Positions 39,986 to 50,580 of a stretch of DNA of 64,000 nucleotides are shown one piece after another. Made by a program: the position numbers and the translations under genes. Origin of the DNA: Lysobacterales bacterium. GTDB lineage: Bacteria > Pseudomonadota > Gammaproteobacteria > Nevskiales > Salinisphaeraceae. Below the pieces are notes generated by a model, which did not search any database, had not been told where the DNA came from, and saw nothing but the letters and a program-made list of their open reading frames with translations. How positions within the stretch are numbered: the first letter of the stretch is position 1; each line of letters begins with the position of its first letter. The DNA is taken from NCBI GenBank assembly GCA_002715985.1, contig PBAO01000015.1, positions 4,978-68,977 on the forward strand, given 5' to 3'.

Positions 39986-40749
39986 TGCACCGGCTGATTC
40001 TCGCGCTTACCACAGGGCTGACGTTGGCGGCCAGTGCGTCGGTCGTGGCCAAGACCAGCCCCCCGGACCGGCCGTCATCGGCCGCGCTGGCCAGCGCGAC
40101 CACGCCGTTTACCGCCAGCTTTACAGTGAACAAGGCCGGGCTGCCGCTCGGTGACACACGATTTTCACTGCGCGCGGCCGATGAGCCCCACTGCTTCATC
40201 TATCGGGGCCAGGCCAACCCCAACGCCTTCGTCAAACTCTTTCTCGGCGATATCGACGAGCGCTCGCGGTTCTGCCTGGTCGATGGCCGGGTACGACCCA
40301 TGCGGTTCTCCCATGCCGAGAAGGGTGAGCCGCGCAAGAGCTATACGCTGGTCTTCGACTGGTCGGCGGCCAAGATCCGCTATACCGACAAGGCCGGGCG
40401 CAAACGCGTGTTCGATACCCAGCCCGGCGTACAGGATCCGTTATCGCTACAGATCGCCGCCCGTGCCTGGGTGGCCGGGCTGTCCCGGCCGGCGCGCGCT
40501 GACAAGACCTTTCCACTGGCCGACGATGACGGCATCAAGATGTTTGCGCTGACGACCGCGCCGGCCGGCACGGTCAAGACCGCTGCCGACAACTACGACA
40601 CACAAAAGGTCAGTCGAACCGACAGCGCCGATCACACGCTGGAACTCTGGTTGGCGCCCGAAGCGCATTACATCCCGGTGAAGGTCACGACCGGCAAGGA
40701 CGGCCGAGTCTTCACCATGAGCGCTGATCAGATCGTCGTCGAGGACTGA
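39985..40749 (+). CDS. DUF3108-type exported protein
   Basis: Signal peptide, TPFTASFTVNKAGLPLGDTRFSL...; conserved position downstream of purMN. Confidence 0.78.
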   Translation: MHRLILALTTGLTLAASASVVAKTSPPDRPSSAALASATTPFTASFTVNKAGLPLGDTRFSLRAADEPHCFIYRGQANPNAFVKLFLGDIDERSRFCLVDGRVRPMRFSHAEKGEPRKSYTLVFDWSAAKIRYTDKAGRKRVFDTQPGVQDPLSLQIAARAWVAGLSRPARADKTFPLADDDGIKMFALTTAPAGTVKTAADNYDTQKVSRTDSADHTLELWLAPEAHYIPVKVTTGKDGRVFTMSADQIVVED

Positions 40750-40853
40750 CCGGGGGCGTGTCGCGATCAAACAAGACGGCGCGCCGGCCGCCCGCGCCCT
40801 GCCTGGCGCACCCGGCACGGGCCATGCCGCGACTTATAGCCTGACGATAAGCC

Positions 40854-41420
40854 CTAGGTGCGCGGCAGGGTGACGCCGCGCTGGCCCTGATACTTACCGC
40901 CCCGATCGGCATATGAGGTTTCGCAGACCTCATCGGATTCGAGAAACAGCATCTGGGCCACGCCTTCATTGGCATAGATCTTGGCCGGTAGCGGCGTGGT
41001 GTTGGAGAACTCCAGCGTGACGTGGCCTTCCCACTCCGGCTCCAGCGGCGTGACGTTGACGATGATGCCGCAGCGGGCATAGGTCGATTTGCCCAGGCAG
41101 ATCGTGAGCACGTTGCGCGGAATCCGGAAATACTCGATGGTCGAGGCCAGCGCGAACGAGTTCGGCGGGATGATGCAGACATCGCCCTCGAAATCCACGA
41201 ACCCCTTCGAGTCGAAGGCCTTGGGATCAACCATCGAGGTATTGATGTTGGTGAACAGCTTGAAATGCGGCGAGCAGCGTACGTCGTAGCCATAGCTGGA
41301 CACGCCGTAGGACACGATCTTCTCGCCGTCGCGCTCCTTGACCTGGCCAGGCTCGAAGGGCTCGATCATGCCTTCGGATTCAGCCATGCGACGAATCCAT
41401 TTGTCGGCTTTGATACTCAT
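40854..41420 (-). CDS. dcd: dCTP deaminase
   Basis: [59 protein letters not shown]. Confidence 0.96.
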   Translation of the reverse strand: MSIKADKWIRRMAESEGMIEPFEPGQVKERDGEKIVSYGVSSYGYDVRCSPHFKLFTNINTSMVDPKAFDSKGFVDFEGDVCIIPPNSFALASTIEYFRIPRNVLTICLGKSTYARCGIIVNVTPLEPEWEGHVTLEFSNTTPLPAKIYANEGVAQMLFLESDEVCETSYADRGGKYQGQRGVTLPRT

Positions 41421-41705
41421 GTTGTGCTGCTCGGCGCCGGTGGTAGCGCAACAGTCTAACGATGCGCGGCACGCACGCCCAGCCATTGTTGTTGCAGGCA
41501 CACGGCCCGGCGAATCAGCGGATCCGACTGGGCACGCAGCCTTCGGGCCTGTCGTCATGAAATATGCCGTCGCCTTGCCCGCGCCCGGCGTGCCCGGCAG
41601 GGCGCGAGCCACCCCCAAGATATGACGACGGGTCGGCTTGTCTTATGACGACGGGCCCCAAGCTGTCGTATCGTGCCGGGCATCGCCAACCAACGGGTTC
41701 TTTCC

Positions 41706-42701
41706 ATGAAGGTCCAGCAGATCAACGAATTCGGCACGCCCGATGTCTTTCACGCCGCCGACGTCGAGGCCCGCGAGCCGGGCCCGCGCCAGATCCGTGT
41801 CCGTCAGATGGCCACCAGCGTCAACCCGGTCGATACCAAACTGCGCGCGGCCGGCCCGCCGATCGCACCGGCATTGCCCGCGGTCCTGGGCTGTGATGTG
41901 GCCGGTATCGTGGAAAGCGTCGGTGACGGCGTACGCGCGTTTCAGGTCGGCGACGAGGTTTATGGCTGTGCCACGGGTGTCATCGGGCACGACGGGGCCT
42001 ACGGCGAGTACGCCGTGGTCGACGCAGCCTTCATGGCCGCCAAGCCCCGCAACCTGGATTGGCGCCAGACCGCGGCCCTGCCGCTGGTGACCATCACCGC
42101 CTGGGAAGCCCTGGTCGATCGGGCCGGTGTCCGCCCCGGCGATCATGTTCTCGTGCACGGCGGTACGGGCGGCGTGGGCCATATCGCGGTCCAGCTGGCC
42201 AAGACGCTCGGGGCACGGGTGGCCACCACGGTATCGACGACAGAAAAAGCCGATATCGCCGCGCGTCTGGGCGCCGACGACATCATCTACTACACCGATG
42301 AGGCCGTGGCTGATTACGTGGCCCGGGTGACTGGCGGGCGTGGTTTCGACGTGGTCTTCGATGCCACCGGCGGCTCGGATATCGCCAAATCCTTCGAGGC
42401 CGCGCGCGTCAATGGCCAGGTCGTGACGATCGTGTCGCAGTACACCGCCGATCTGTCGCCGATGCATACCAAGAGCCTGTCGCTGCATGTGGTCCTGATG
42501 CTCACCGCCATGCTCAACGGCATCGACCCGGGACATCACGGCGAAATCCTCACCAAGGCCGCGCACCTGGTCGATACCGGCGAGCTCGACCCCTTGCTGG
42601 ATACGGCACGCTTCACCCTGAACGATGTCGCCGATGCTCATCGTCGTCTGGAATCCGGCAAGGCCGTGGGCAAGATCGTGATTGATATCGCCACCGCTTG
42701 A
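41706..42701 (+). CDS. zinc-binding alcohol dehydrogenase/quinone oxidoreductase family (MDR)
   Basis: MKVQQINEFGTPDVFHAADVEAREPGPRQIRVRQMATSVNPVDTKLR; VLVHGGTGGVGHIAVQLAKTLGA. Confidence 0.9.
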   Translation: MKVQQINEFGTPDVFHAADVEAREPGPRQIRVRQMATSVNPVDTKLRAAGPPIAPALPAVLGCDVAGIVESVGDGVRAFQVGDEVYGCATGVIGHDGAYGEYAVVDAAFMAAKPRNLDWRQTAALPLVTITAWEALVDRAGVRPGDHVLVHGGTGGVGHIAVQLAKTLGARVATTVSTTEKADIAARLGADDIIYYTDEAVADYVARVTGGRGFDVVFDATGGSDIAKSFEAARVNGQVVTIVSQYTADLSPMHTKSLSLHVVLMLTAMLNGIDPGHHGEILTKAAHLVDTGELDPLLDTARFTLNDVADAHRRLESGKAVGKIVIDIATA

Positions 42702-42949
42702 AACCGCCGCGGCACGTGACGTATTGCGCGCGTGCCGCTCGAGCGCAGGATAAGCGCCATTGTCCGGCCATATTCCTATTCATAGGCACGACCGAACGTT
42801 ACTTTCGAGACCGGGGCTTGCGCGGCACGATTGATGGTCACGCGTATCGCTATCGTTCGAGGCCCGGTTTGTACGCAACGCCGACACATCGACCCGTCAT
42901 TCACGCGCCGGGTGACCGGGCGCCGTCGATCGTCTGACCGTTCCCGCTC

Positions 42950-45562
42950 GTGCCACAGACCACACGTGATTTCTGGCTGGCGTTTTTGGAAACCTTCGAA
43001 AAGGGCAAACTCGATGCCGCGTTCGAAGCCGGCTGGCAGGATATGCTGGCCGCCAACGCGCCCGAGCTACCCGGCGTATTGCGGCACATCGCGGCCCATC
43101 TGGGCGTTACACCACGCCAGCTACGCAAGATGGCCCCGCGGCGACGGGCACGCTGGCTCTTGCCCAAGCTCCCGGACATCAGGCTGCTCATGGAATACGT
43201 CACCGATGCTTATTATCTTCGTCGGCGCGGGCGATCGGTGAGCCGATTTCTTGATCTTTTGGGCAAGCCGCACGACGAACGCAACGTTGTGGCGAAAAAC
43301 ATATCCTTGCCCGCAGCCGATGACGTATTCGCCGCAGTCGAGCGCTGTATGGTCGAGGCGCGCTCGGTGCGAGCGATTTACCGCTATCTCGCGCTGCAGT
43401 CGGCGCTCGTCATGGACTGGCAACACCGGGCACGTGGGGCAATCGCGCATATCGAGGCCTGTCATCCCAATCTCGCAACCAGCTTTGACGACGATTACAG
43501 CGTGCCCGTCGAGCCGAGCGAGGCCGAACAGCGCCAGCAGACGATCGCTGACCTTGAAGCCGCGCTCGCCACCGCAATTGCCGCCGATCAGTACGGCACG
43601 GGCGTCGTCGATACAGCCACGCGCCTGTTGGCCGAGGCGCCGAGCCACGCCGAGGCAGCGTGTGCATTGGGGCGCTGCCGGGCCGGCAATCAGAAGACAT
43701 GCGAGGTGGCAGGCGCGGCCACGACGTGCATCGCCCGTGATTGGCTTTTGATGGCTTATCTCGTCGAAACACAGGCAGGCGCGCCGGCGGTCGTATTCGA
43801 CGCCCGGGCACAGGCGCACCGCAAACATCTTCTGGATATCGCCGGCCGCGGCGAAGCGCCGGCAGGATGGGCCGCCGATCAATTGCTTGCCCCGCTCTGG
43901 CGGGCCGGGCACGGCGACGTTGTGGTTCGGTTGGTTCAAACCGTGTTTTCAGCCCTTGGCCAGAGTAATCGCCGGGCCGTGCTCGACTGGGTGGACGATG
44001 GATCATCGACCGATCCGATCATTCATCGCGGCCTGCTCGATGCGCTCGTGGTGCACGTCGAGACTGTCAAGGGCGCACCGATCGGCGAGCTGGGCCTGGC
44101 GGCCGGACGACGGCTGGCACGACGCCTGAACCGCGAGGGTCACTACGCAGTGGCCGCGCGTCGCTACCGTGTTCTGCAGCGATACGACAAAAGCGATTCG
44201 CTACGCCTGGAAACGGTTCTGAACGATCTCGAGGCCGACGCCGTCGATACGGTCGTTGGCATGATTCTCGCCGGCGATGCCTCGTCCTGGCGTGCCCGTC
44301 TTGCCGGCGTAGAAAAACCGCTCTGTCGGTTGGCGCGTATCGATGATCCGGCGTTGGCCGGCCCGGCGGCCTATCTTCTGGCGGTATACGGCTGGCTGGC
44401 GATGAACCGGGCGCGTCCGCCGCGGCGGGTGGCCGCCCGCCTTGCCGAGGCCTTGCGCCACAGCGCCGGCGGCTCGAGCACGTCGTTATGGGCAGCACAC
44501 GCTTGTTATCTGCATCGGTTGGCGGCCTTTCAGCGCCGGCGGTGTGGCGGCCCGGGCCTGCCGCCACTCGACTGTCATCGGCTTGGCCCGCTCGTGGGGC
44601 GGCTCTCCGGCACGCACTGGCGTGCCCTTTTTCGGGCGGCCGACCGGGCCGATACCGCGCACGCCACGGTGCTTGCCCAGTGGTTGATCGAGCAGTCTGT
44701 CGATCTGCCGATACGGCCCGGCCTGCATCGTGTTTATCTGGAACACAGCCCGGCGATCCGAGAACATTGGACACGGCGAGCCACGGCCTGCGACATCAAG
44801 CCGGCTCAAGCGGTGTTGGTCGAGTGCCGACTTGTCGAGGCCCATCAGGCAACAGACGAGATCGAAGCCGCGCGCGCTGCGCTGGATCGCCTGGAACGAT
44901 GGGCCGAGCGACCGGCACCGGCCGCCACGATTGCAGCCTGGCTCGACGCCGGGGCCGAGCTGCGCCCGGCGTGGTCCCGGCGCTCGATTCTGTGGTTCCG
45001 CCTGCGCCTGGCCCGCTACTGCCATGATCGGGCCAGTCTGCCGGCCATACTCACGCGGCTGTTCTACACGATTCGTGATACGGACCGCTTCGGCGCCGGC
45101 GAGCTGATCGCCCTGGCACGCGACTGGGAACTGGCGGATGTTGCCGATCGGCTGGCAGCTGCGCTGCCCCCGGATACGGCCGAACAGAACACCGACGATG
45201 CGCCGGTGGCTTCTGCTGCACCGGTATCGATCGTGTTCGTCGGTGGCAACGAGGTCCAGGCCCGTCGCGACGATGCCGCGCGTGACCGGCTGCTTGCCGA
45301 GGACCCGGGCATAACAGCCACGTTTCATCATGTGGGCTGGGACGCCCACTGGGCACGCCGCCTGCCGCAGCTGCTGGCTACCTGCAACAACGCCGACGCC
45401 GTCGTGCTCATGCCGTATATCCGAACGCACTTCGGCCGCGCCGTGCGCGCCGGGCTGGAACGCCCCTGGATCGCCTGCCCGGGCACGGGCACGGATGCCA
45501 TGGTTCGCAGCATCCGCCATGCCGGGCGCGTGGCGCGCCGCCGGCATGGCAATGCCGGCTAG
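42950..45562 (+). CDS. 870-aa hypothetical protein with possible C-terminal DUF2325-like Rossmann domain
   Basis: Long single ORF (GTG start), mostly alpha-helical; C-terminus VSIVFVGGNEVQARR...NNADAVVLMPYIRTHFGRAVRAGLERPWIACPGTG. Confidence 0.75.
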   Translation: MPQTTRDFWLAFLETFEKGKLDAAFEAGWQDMLAANAPELPGVLRHIAAHLGVTPRQLRKMAPRRRARWLLPKLPDIRLLMEYVTDAYYLRRRGRSVSRFLDLLGKPHDERNVVAKNISLPAADDVFAAVERCMVEARSVRAIYRYLALQSALVMDWQHRARGAIAHIEACHPNLATSFDDDYSVPVEPSEAEQRQQTIADLEAALATAIAADQYGTGVVDTATRLLAEAPSHAEAACALGRCRAGNQKTCEVAGAATTCIARDWLLMAYLVETQAGAPAVVFDARAQAHRKHLLDIAGRGEAPAGWAADQLLAPLWRAGHGDVVVRLVQTVFSALGQSNRRAVLDWVDDGSSTDPIIHRGLLDALVVHVETVKGAPIGELGLAAGRRLARRLNREGHYAVAARRYRVLQRYDKSDSLRLETVLNDLEADAVDTVVGMILAGDASSWRARLAGVEKPLCRLARIDDPALAGPAAYLLAVYGWLAMNRARPPRRVAARLAEALRHSAGGSSTSLWAAHACYLHRLAAFQRRRCGGPGLPPLDCHRLGPLVGRLSGTHWRALFRAADRADTAHATVLAQWLIEQSVDLPIRPGLHRVYLEHSPAIREHWTRRATACDIKPAQAVLVECRLVEAHQATDEIEAARAALDRLERWAERPAPAATIAAWLDAGAELRPAWSRRSILWFRLRLARYCHDRASLPAILTRLFYTIRDTDRFGAGELIALARDWELADVADRLAAALPPDTAEQNTDDAPVASAAPVSIVFVGGNEVQARRDDAARDRLLAEDPGITATFHHVGWDAHWARRLPQLLATCNNADAVVLMPYIRTHFGRAVRAGLERPWIACPGTGTDAMVRSIRHAGRVARRRHGNAG

Positions 45563-46650
45563 TTCTCCTCGACCTTGATATTCGGGAACTTGCTGGCGTA
45601 ATCCTTTTTCTGGCGCGCCAGACGGGCGCTGGTGCGGCGCGCGATATCGAAGTACGCCGCGGCCACCTGGGACTCGGGCGCGGCCACCACGCTGGGCGTA
45701 CCGGCATCGGCGTTCTCGCGGATGCTGATATCCAGGGGCAGCTGGCCGAGCAGCGTGGTGTCGTAGTCGTCGGCCAGGGTCTGGCCGCCGTGCTCACCGA
45801 AGATATGCTCCTCGTGGCCACACTGTGAGCAGATATGCGTGCTCATGTTCTCCACGATACCCAACACCGGCACGTTGACCTTCTTGAACATCTCTACGCC
45901 CTTGCGCGCATCGATGAGCGAGAGATCCTGCGGTGTCGTGACCACCACGGCCCCCGAGACCGGGATCTTCTGGGCCAGAGTCAGCTGGATATCGCCGGTG
46001 CCCGGCGGCAGGTCGATGATCAGATAATCCAGATCCGCCCAGGCGCTCTGGAACAGCATCTGCTGGAGTGCCGAGGTGACCATCGGCCCGCGCAGGATGG
46101 CCGGGCTGTCCTTGTCGATGAGATAACCGATCGACATGGTCTGGATCCCGTGCGCCTCGACCGGCAGCAGCGTGTTCTCGCCGGCGGCCTTGGCCTTGGT
46201 GTCCATGCCCATCAGCCGCGGCTGGCTGGGGCCATAGATATCGGCATCCAGCAGGCCGACGTTGGCCCCGTCGGCCTTGAGCGCCAGCGCGAGGTTGGCC
46301 GCGACGGTGGATTTGCCCACGCCGCCCTTGGCCGAGGCCACGGCAATGATATTGGCCACGCCGTCGATGCGCTTGATGCTCGGCTGCACGGCCCGTGCTT
46401 GCACGGAGAAGCCCACCGTCACATCGGCCTGGGTCACGCCGTCCATGCCCTGGAGCGCGGTCTGGACCTGCTCGGCCAGGCGCTGGCCGTGATCGCCACA
46501 GGGAAAGCCCATATCGAGCTCGAGCGTGACGTGGCCGTTGTCGATCTCCAGCGAACGCACGGTTCGTGCGCTGGCCAGGTCGGTATCCAGATGCGGTTCG
46601 TGAATCGTCGCCAGTTTGGCTTCGATATCTTGTCTCAGCGTATCGCTCAT
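45559..46650 (-). CDS. apbC: Mrp/ApbC family Fe-S cluster carrier ATPase
   Basis: IIAVASAKGGVGKSTVAANLALALK, GLLDADIYGPSQPRLMG, C-x-x-C in SQCGHEEHIFG. Confidence 0.96.
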   Translation of the reverse strand: MSDTLRQDIEAKLATIHEPHLDTDLASARTVRSLEIDNGHVTLELDMGFPCGDHGQRLAEQVQTALQGMDGVTQADVTVGFSVQARAVQPSIKRIDGVANIIAVASAKGGVGKSTVAANLALALKADGANVGLLDADIYGPSQPRLMGMDTKAKAAGENTLLPVEAHGIQTMSIGYLIDKDSPAILRGPMVTSALQQMLFQSAWADLDYLIIDLPPGTGDIQLTLAQKIPVSGAVVVTTPQDLSLIDARKGVEMFKKVNVPVLGIVENMSTHICSQCGHEEHIFGEHGGQTLADDYDTTLLGQLPLDISIRENADAGTPSVVAAPESQVAAAYFDIARRTSARLARQKKDYASKFPNIKVEEN

Positions 46651-46789
46651 GGGGCTTTGCCGATGGTCGGGCAAATGATGATGATCACGATGATAGCAAT
46701 TCGCGCCGCCAGAGCGGTGGCCGCCGGCCGTGGCCTGGCTGGGCTATGGCATACTGCGCGGCTGACTTGACGGCGTCCGCGACACGACC

Positions 46790-48850
46790 ATGGCACGCGA
46801 TATTCTCGTTACATCCGCCCTGCCCTACGCCAACGGCGCAACCCATCTGGGCCATATGCTCGAGCATATCCAGACCGATATCTGGGTGCGTTTTCAAAAG
46901 CAGCGCGGTCACAACTGTATCGCAGTCTGCGGCGACGATGCCCACGGCACGCCGATCATGCTCAAGGCCCGCGATGCGGGGATCACCCCCGAAGAGCTGA
47001 TTGCCGGCGTGTCCGCCGAGCGCCAGCGTGATTTCGCCGATTTCCATGTGGTCTACGACAAGTACCACTCGACCCATTCGGACGAAAACCGCGAGCTGTC
47101 GAGCGCGATCTACAACAAGCTCAAGGACGCCGGCCACATGACCAGCCGGACCATCAAACAGGCGTTCGATCCCGAGCAGCAGATGTTCCTGCCGGATCGT
47201 TTCATCCGCGGCGAGTGCCCGAAATGTGGCGCGCCCGATCAGTATGGCGATGCCTGCGAGGCCTGCGGGGCGACCTATCAGCCCACGGAGCTGGGCAACC
47301 CGGTCTCGGTTCTGTCCGGGGCGACACCGGTCGAGCGCGAGTCCGAGCATTATTTCTTCAAGCTGGCGGATTTCGAGGCCTTCCTGCGCGACTGGACGCG
47401 TAGTGATCATCTCCAGGAAGCCATCACCCGCAAGCTGGACGAGTGGTTTACCGCCGGCCTGCGCGACTGGGACATCTCGCGCGATGCGCCTTATTTCGGC
47501 TTTCAGATCCCCGGCACCGAAGACAAGTATTTCTATGTCTGGCTGGATGCGCCGATCGGTTACATGGCGGCTTTCCAGGCACTGGTGGACGAGCGGGCCG
47601 ATCTGTCCTTCGACGGCTTCTGGGGCCAGGAGTCGACCGCCGAGCTGTATCACTTCATCGGCAAGGACATCGTCTATTTCCATGCGCTGTTCTGGCCGGC
47701 CATGCTGGAAGGCGCGGGCTATCGCACGCCCACGGCGATCCATGCCCATGGGTTTGTCACCGTCAACGGCGAGAAGATGAGCAAGTCGCGCGGGACATTC
47801 ATCAAGGCCCGCACCTGGCTGGATCACATCGAGCCGGAGTTTTTGCGCTATTACTTTGCGGCCAAGCTCACGCATCGGGTCGAGGACCTGGATCTCAACT
47901 TTGACGACTTCATGGCCCGGATCAACTCCGATCTGGTCGGCAAGTACGTCAATATCGCCTCGCGCTCGGCCAATTTCATCACCAAGCGTTTCAACGGGCG
48001 ACTGGCCGGCGAGCTGGATCGCCCCGAGCTGGCCCAGCGTTTCGCCGACGAGGGCGAGACCATAGCGGCACACTTCGAAGCCCGGCGCTACTCCCAGGCC
48101 ATTCGCGCGATCATGGCACTGGCCGACGAGGCCAATGCCTATGTCGCCGAGCGCGCGCCCTGGCAGCTGGCCAAGGAAGACGGCCGCGAGGCCGAGCTAC
48201 AGGCGATCTGTACGACCGCGCTCGAGCTGTTCCGTCAGCTCACGATCTATCTCAAGCCCGTGCTGCCGGCCACGGCCGAGCGCGCCGAGGCGTTTCTGCA
48301 GGTGGCCCCGCTGACCTGGGCCGATCTCAAACAGCCGCTGCTGGACCACAAGATCGCCAAGTTCAAGCCGCTGCTGCGCCGGGTGGAACAGCCGGCCATC
48401 GACAAGATGATCGAGGCCAGCAAGGACGATCTGGCGGCGGCCGCCGCGCCGGCCACAGAGGCCCAGGCCGAGCCGAAGAAGACAGCCAAGGCCGAGAACA
48501 AAGAGTCCGATGCGCCCACGCCGGACGACGGCATCATTGGCATCGAGGATTTCGCAAAGGTCGATCTGCGGGTCGCCAAAGTGGTGGCGGCCGATCATGT
48601 CGAGGGCGCGGACAAGCTGCTGAAGCTGACGCTGGATGTCGGCGAGCTGGGCCAGCGTCAGGTCTTTGCCGGCATCAAATCGGCCTATGCCCCGGAAACC
48701 CTGGAAGGCCGACATGTCGCGCTGGTGGCCAACCTGGCCCCGCGCAAGATGCGCTTTGGCATCTCCGAAGGCATGGTGCTGGCCGCCGGCGACAGCCCCC
48801 ACGTGCTGGCCCCCGACGAAGGCGCCAAGCCGGGGGATCGAATCAAGTAG
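46790..48850 (+). CDS. metG: methionyl-tRNA synthetase
   Basis: [63 protein letters not shown]-terminal tRNA-binding domain. Confidence 0.98.
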   Translation: MARDILVTSALPYANGATHLGHMLEHIQTDIWVRFQKQRGHNCIAVCGDDAHGTPIMLKARDAGITPEELIAGVSAERQRDFADFHVVYDKYHSTHSDENRELSSAIYNKLKDAGHMTSRTIKQAFDPEQQMFLPDRFIRGECPKCGAPDQYGDACEACGATYQPTELGNPVSVLSGATPVERESEHYFFKLADFEAFLRDWTRSDHLQEAITRKLDEWFTAGLRDWDISRDAPYFGFQIPGTEDKYFYVWLDAPIGYMAAFQALVDERADLSFDGFWGQESTAELYHFIGKDIVYFHALFWPAMLEGAGYRTPTAIHAHGFVTVNGEKMSKSRGTFIKARTWLDHIEPEFLRYYFAAKLTHRVEDLDLNFDDFMARINSDLVGKYVNIASRSANFITKRFNGRLAGELDRPELAQRFADEGETIAAHFEARRYSQAIRAIMALADEANAYVAERAPWQLAKEDGREAELQAICTTALELFRQLTIYLKPVLPATAERAEAFLQVAPLTWADLKQPLLDHKIAKFKPLLRRVEQPAIDKMIEASKDDLAAAAAPATEAQAEPKKTAKAENKESDAPTPDDGIIGIEDFAKVDLRVAKVVAADHVEGADKLLKLTLDVGELGQRQVFAGIKSAYAPETLEGRHVALVANLAPRKMRFGISEGMVLAAGDSPHVLAPDEGAKPGDRIK

Positions 48851-49027
48851 TTCGGCGTGTTTCAAGCCAGTCCGCAGATGAGCGCTGATCGGAGACCGAC
48901 ATGAAGCACGACATCGGTGCCGACGCGGGTCTGACACAGATCGATGGTCGTCGTTGGCGTGCTCGACGTTCATCGAGCGGATTGTCTTCACGACCGATGC
49001 CTTGGCGCATGAGCGGAGCGATGAGCG

Positions 49028-49690
49028 ATGACTGACGCGTTCGTGAACGACATCGACGCGCTATTGCCACAGACCCAGTGTCGACGCTGTGGTTATGACG
49101 GTTGCCGACCTTACGCCGAAGCGATCGCCGCCGGCGAAACCGATATCAATCGCTGCCCGCCCGGCGGGCCGGAGACGGTCGAGGCCTTGGCCACGCTGAC
49201 CGGTCACACCGTCAAACCGATCGATCCGGAATGTGGCGATGCCAGCGTGGCCAAGGTCGCCTTCATCCGTGAAGCCGAGTGTATCGGCTGTACCCGTTGT
49301 ATCCAGGTCTGTCCGACCGATGCCATCGCCGGGGCCGCCAAGCAGATGCACACCGTGATCGGTGCCGACTGCACGGGTTGCGAACTGTGCGTGCCGGCCT
49401 GCCCGGTAGACTGTATCGACATGCCGGAATCCACGGCCGAAACCGGCCAGCCACTCTGGCCGCCGCCGCGTGCGATTGACGCCGAGCGCGCCGCCCGTGC
49501 CCGCGACCTGTTCGAGGCCCGCCAGGCACGCCTGAACATGACCACCACGCGCCGACGGCGAGCCAACCGACACGACCAGACCTACGACGCCCGCGAAGAC
49601 GCCATCGCCACCTCACCGGAAAAACAATCGACGATCGCCGATGCCATCGCTCGGGCCAGGGCCCGTCGTGCGTCACGCGAGAATGAATAA
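49028..49690 (+). CDS. RnfB/RsxB-like ferredoxin lacking the N-terminal membrane helix
   Basis: [68 protein letters not shown]. Confidence 0.88.
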   Translation: MTDAFVNDIDALLPQTQCRRCGYDGCRPYAEAIAAGETDINRCPPGGPETVEALATLTGHTVKPIDPECGDASVAKVAFIREAECIGCTRCIQVCPTDAIAGAAKQMHTVIGADCTGCELCVPACPVDCIDMPESTAETGQPLWPPPRAIDAERAARARDLFEARQARLNMTTTRRRRANRHDQTYDAREDAIATSPEKQSTIADAIARARARRASRENE

Positions 49691-49731
49691 TCGTCTGCAA
49701 CTGAACGCGCATACGAGAGAAGAAGACACTC

Positions 49732-49880
49732 CACCGATTGACGCAGATGGCCGCAGATAAAAGAGAGATGATTTCTAGGCGTTTCGTGACTGCAGAGCGC
49801 TCTCATTCTTCTGTCTTCCATCTGATTTCAGTCGGCGCCAACCGGCGTGCACCAGCGGATAAATGCCTGTATTTATTCAT
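49732..49880. repeat. copy of the dispersed intergenic repeat (CGCAGATGGCCGCAGATAAA ... CACCAGCGGATAAATGCCTGTATT)
   Basis: Reverse complement AATACAGGCATTTATCCGCTGGTG matches 11155-11183 AATACAGGCATTTACCCGCAGATG. Confidence 0.6.
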
Positions 49881-49929
49881 TGGCGTTCATGCGCGGACTG
49901 AAAAAACGCGCCTCCAGGCCCGATAACCC

Positions 49930-50580
49930 ATGAACAAAGACAAACGCACGGCGATCTTCGAACGGCTCAAATCGGCCAACCCGGCGCCCCGGACCGAACT
50001 GGAATACAGCTCGAATTTCGAGCTGCTGATCGCCGTGATTCTCTCGGCCCAGGCCACGGATGTCGGTGTGAACAAGGCCACGCGCCGGCTTTATCCCGTG
50101 GCCAACACCCCGCAGGCGATCTGGGATCTGGGCGAGGCCGGGCTGATCGAGTACATCAAGACCATCGGCCTGTATCGATCCAAGGCCGCCAACGTGATCA
50201 AGACCTGTCGGGCACTGCTTGATGATCATGACGGCGTCGTGCCGGCCACGCGCGCCGAACTGGTCGCTCTGCCCGGCGTGGGCCGCAAGACCGCCAATGT
50301 GGTGCTCAATACCGCGTTCGGCCAACCCGCCATGGCCGTGGACACGCATATCTTTCGTGTGTCCAATCGTACCGGCATCGCCACCGGCAAGACGGTGCGA
50401 GCCGTCGAGGACCGACTGATGCGTCTGGTGCCAAAGCCTTATCTGCAGGATGCGCATCACTGGCTGATTCTGCACGGACGCTATACCTGTCGCGCCCGAT
50501 CACCGGCCTGTAGCGCGTGCGTGATCCTCGATCTATGTGAATATCGGCACAAGAATCTGCCCACGAACAACACGCCATGA
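49930..50580 (+). CDS. nth: endonuclease III
   Basis: ELEYSSNFELLIAVILSAQATDVGVNKATRRLY; LPGVGRKTANVVLNTAFG; HHWLILHGRYTCRARSPACSACVILDLC. Confidence 0.97.
   Translation: MNKDKRTAIFERLKSANPAPRTELEYSSNFELLIAVILSAQATDVGVNKATRRLYPVANTPQAIWDLGEAGLIEYIKTIGLYRSKAANVIKTCRALLDDHDGVVPATRAELVALPGVGRKTANVVLNTAFGQPAMAVDTHIFRVSNRTGIATGKTVRAVEDRLMRLVPKPYLQDAHHWLILHGRYTCRARSPACSACVILDLCEYRHKNLPTNNTP

Noticed and set aside
46685-48073. 462-aa minus-strand ORF
   Set aside because: Antisense to metG.
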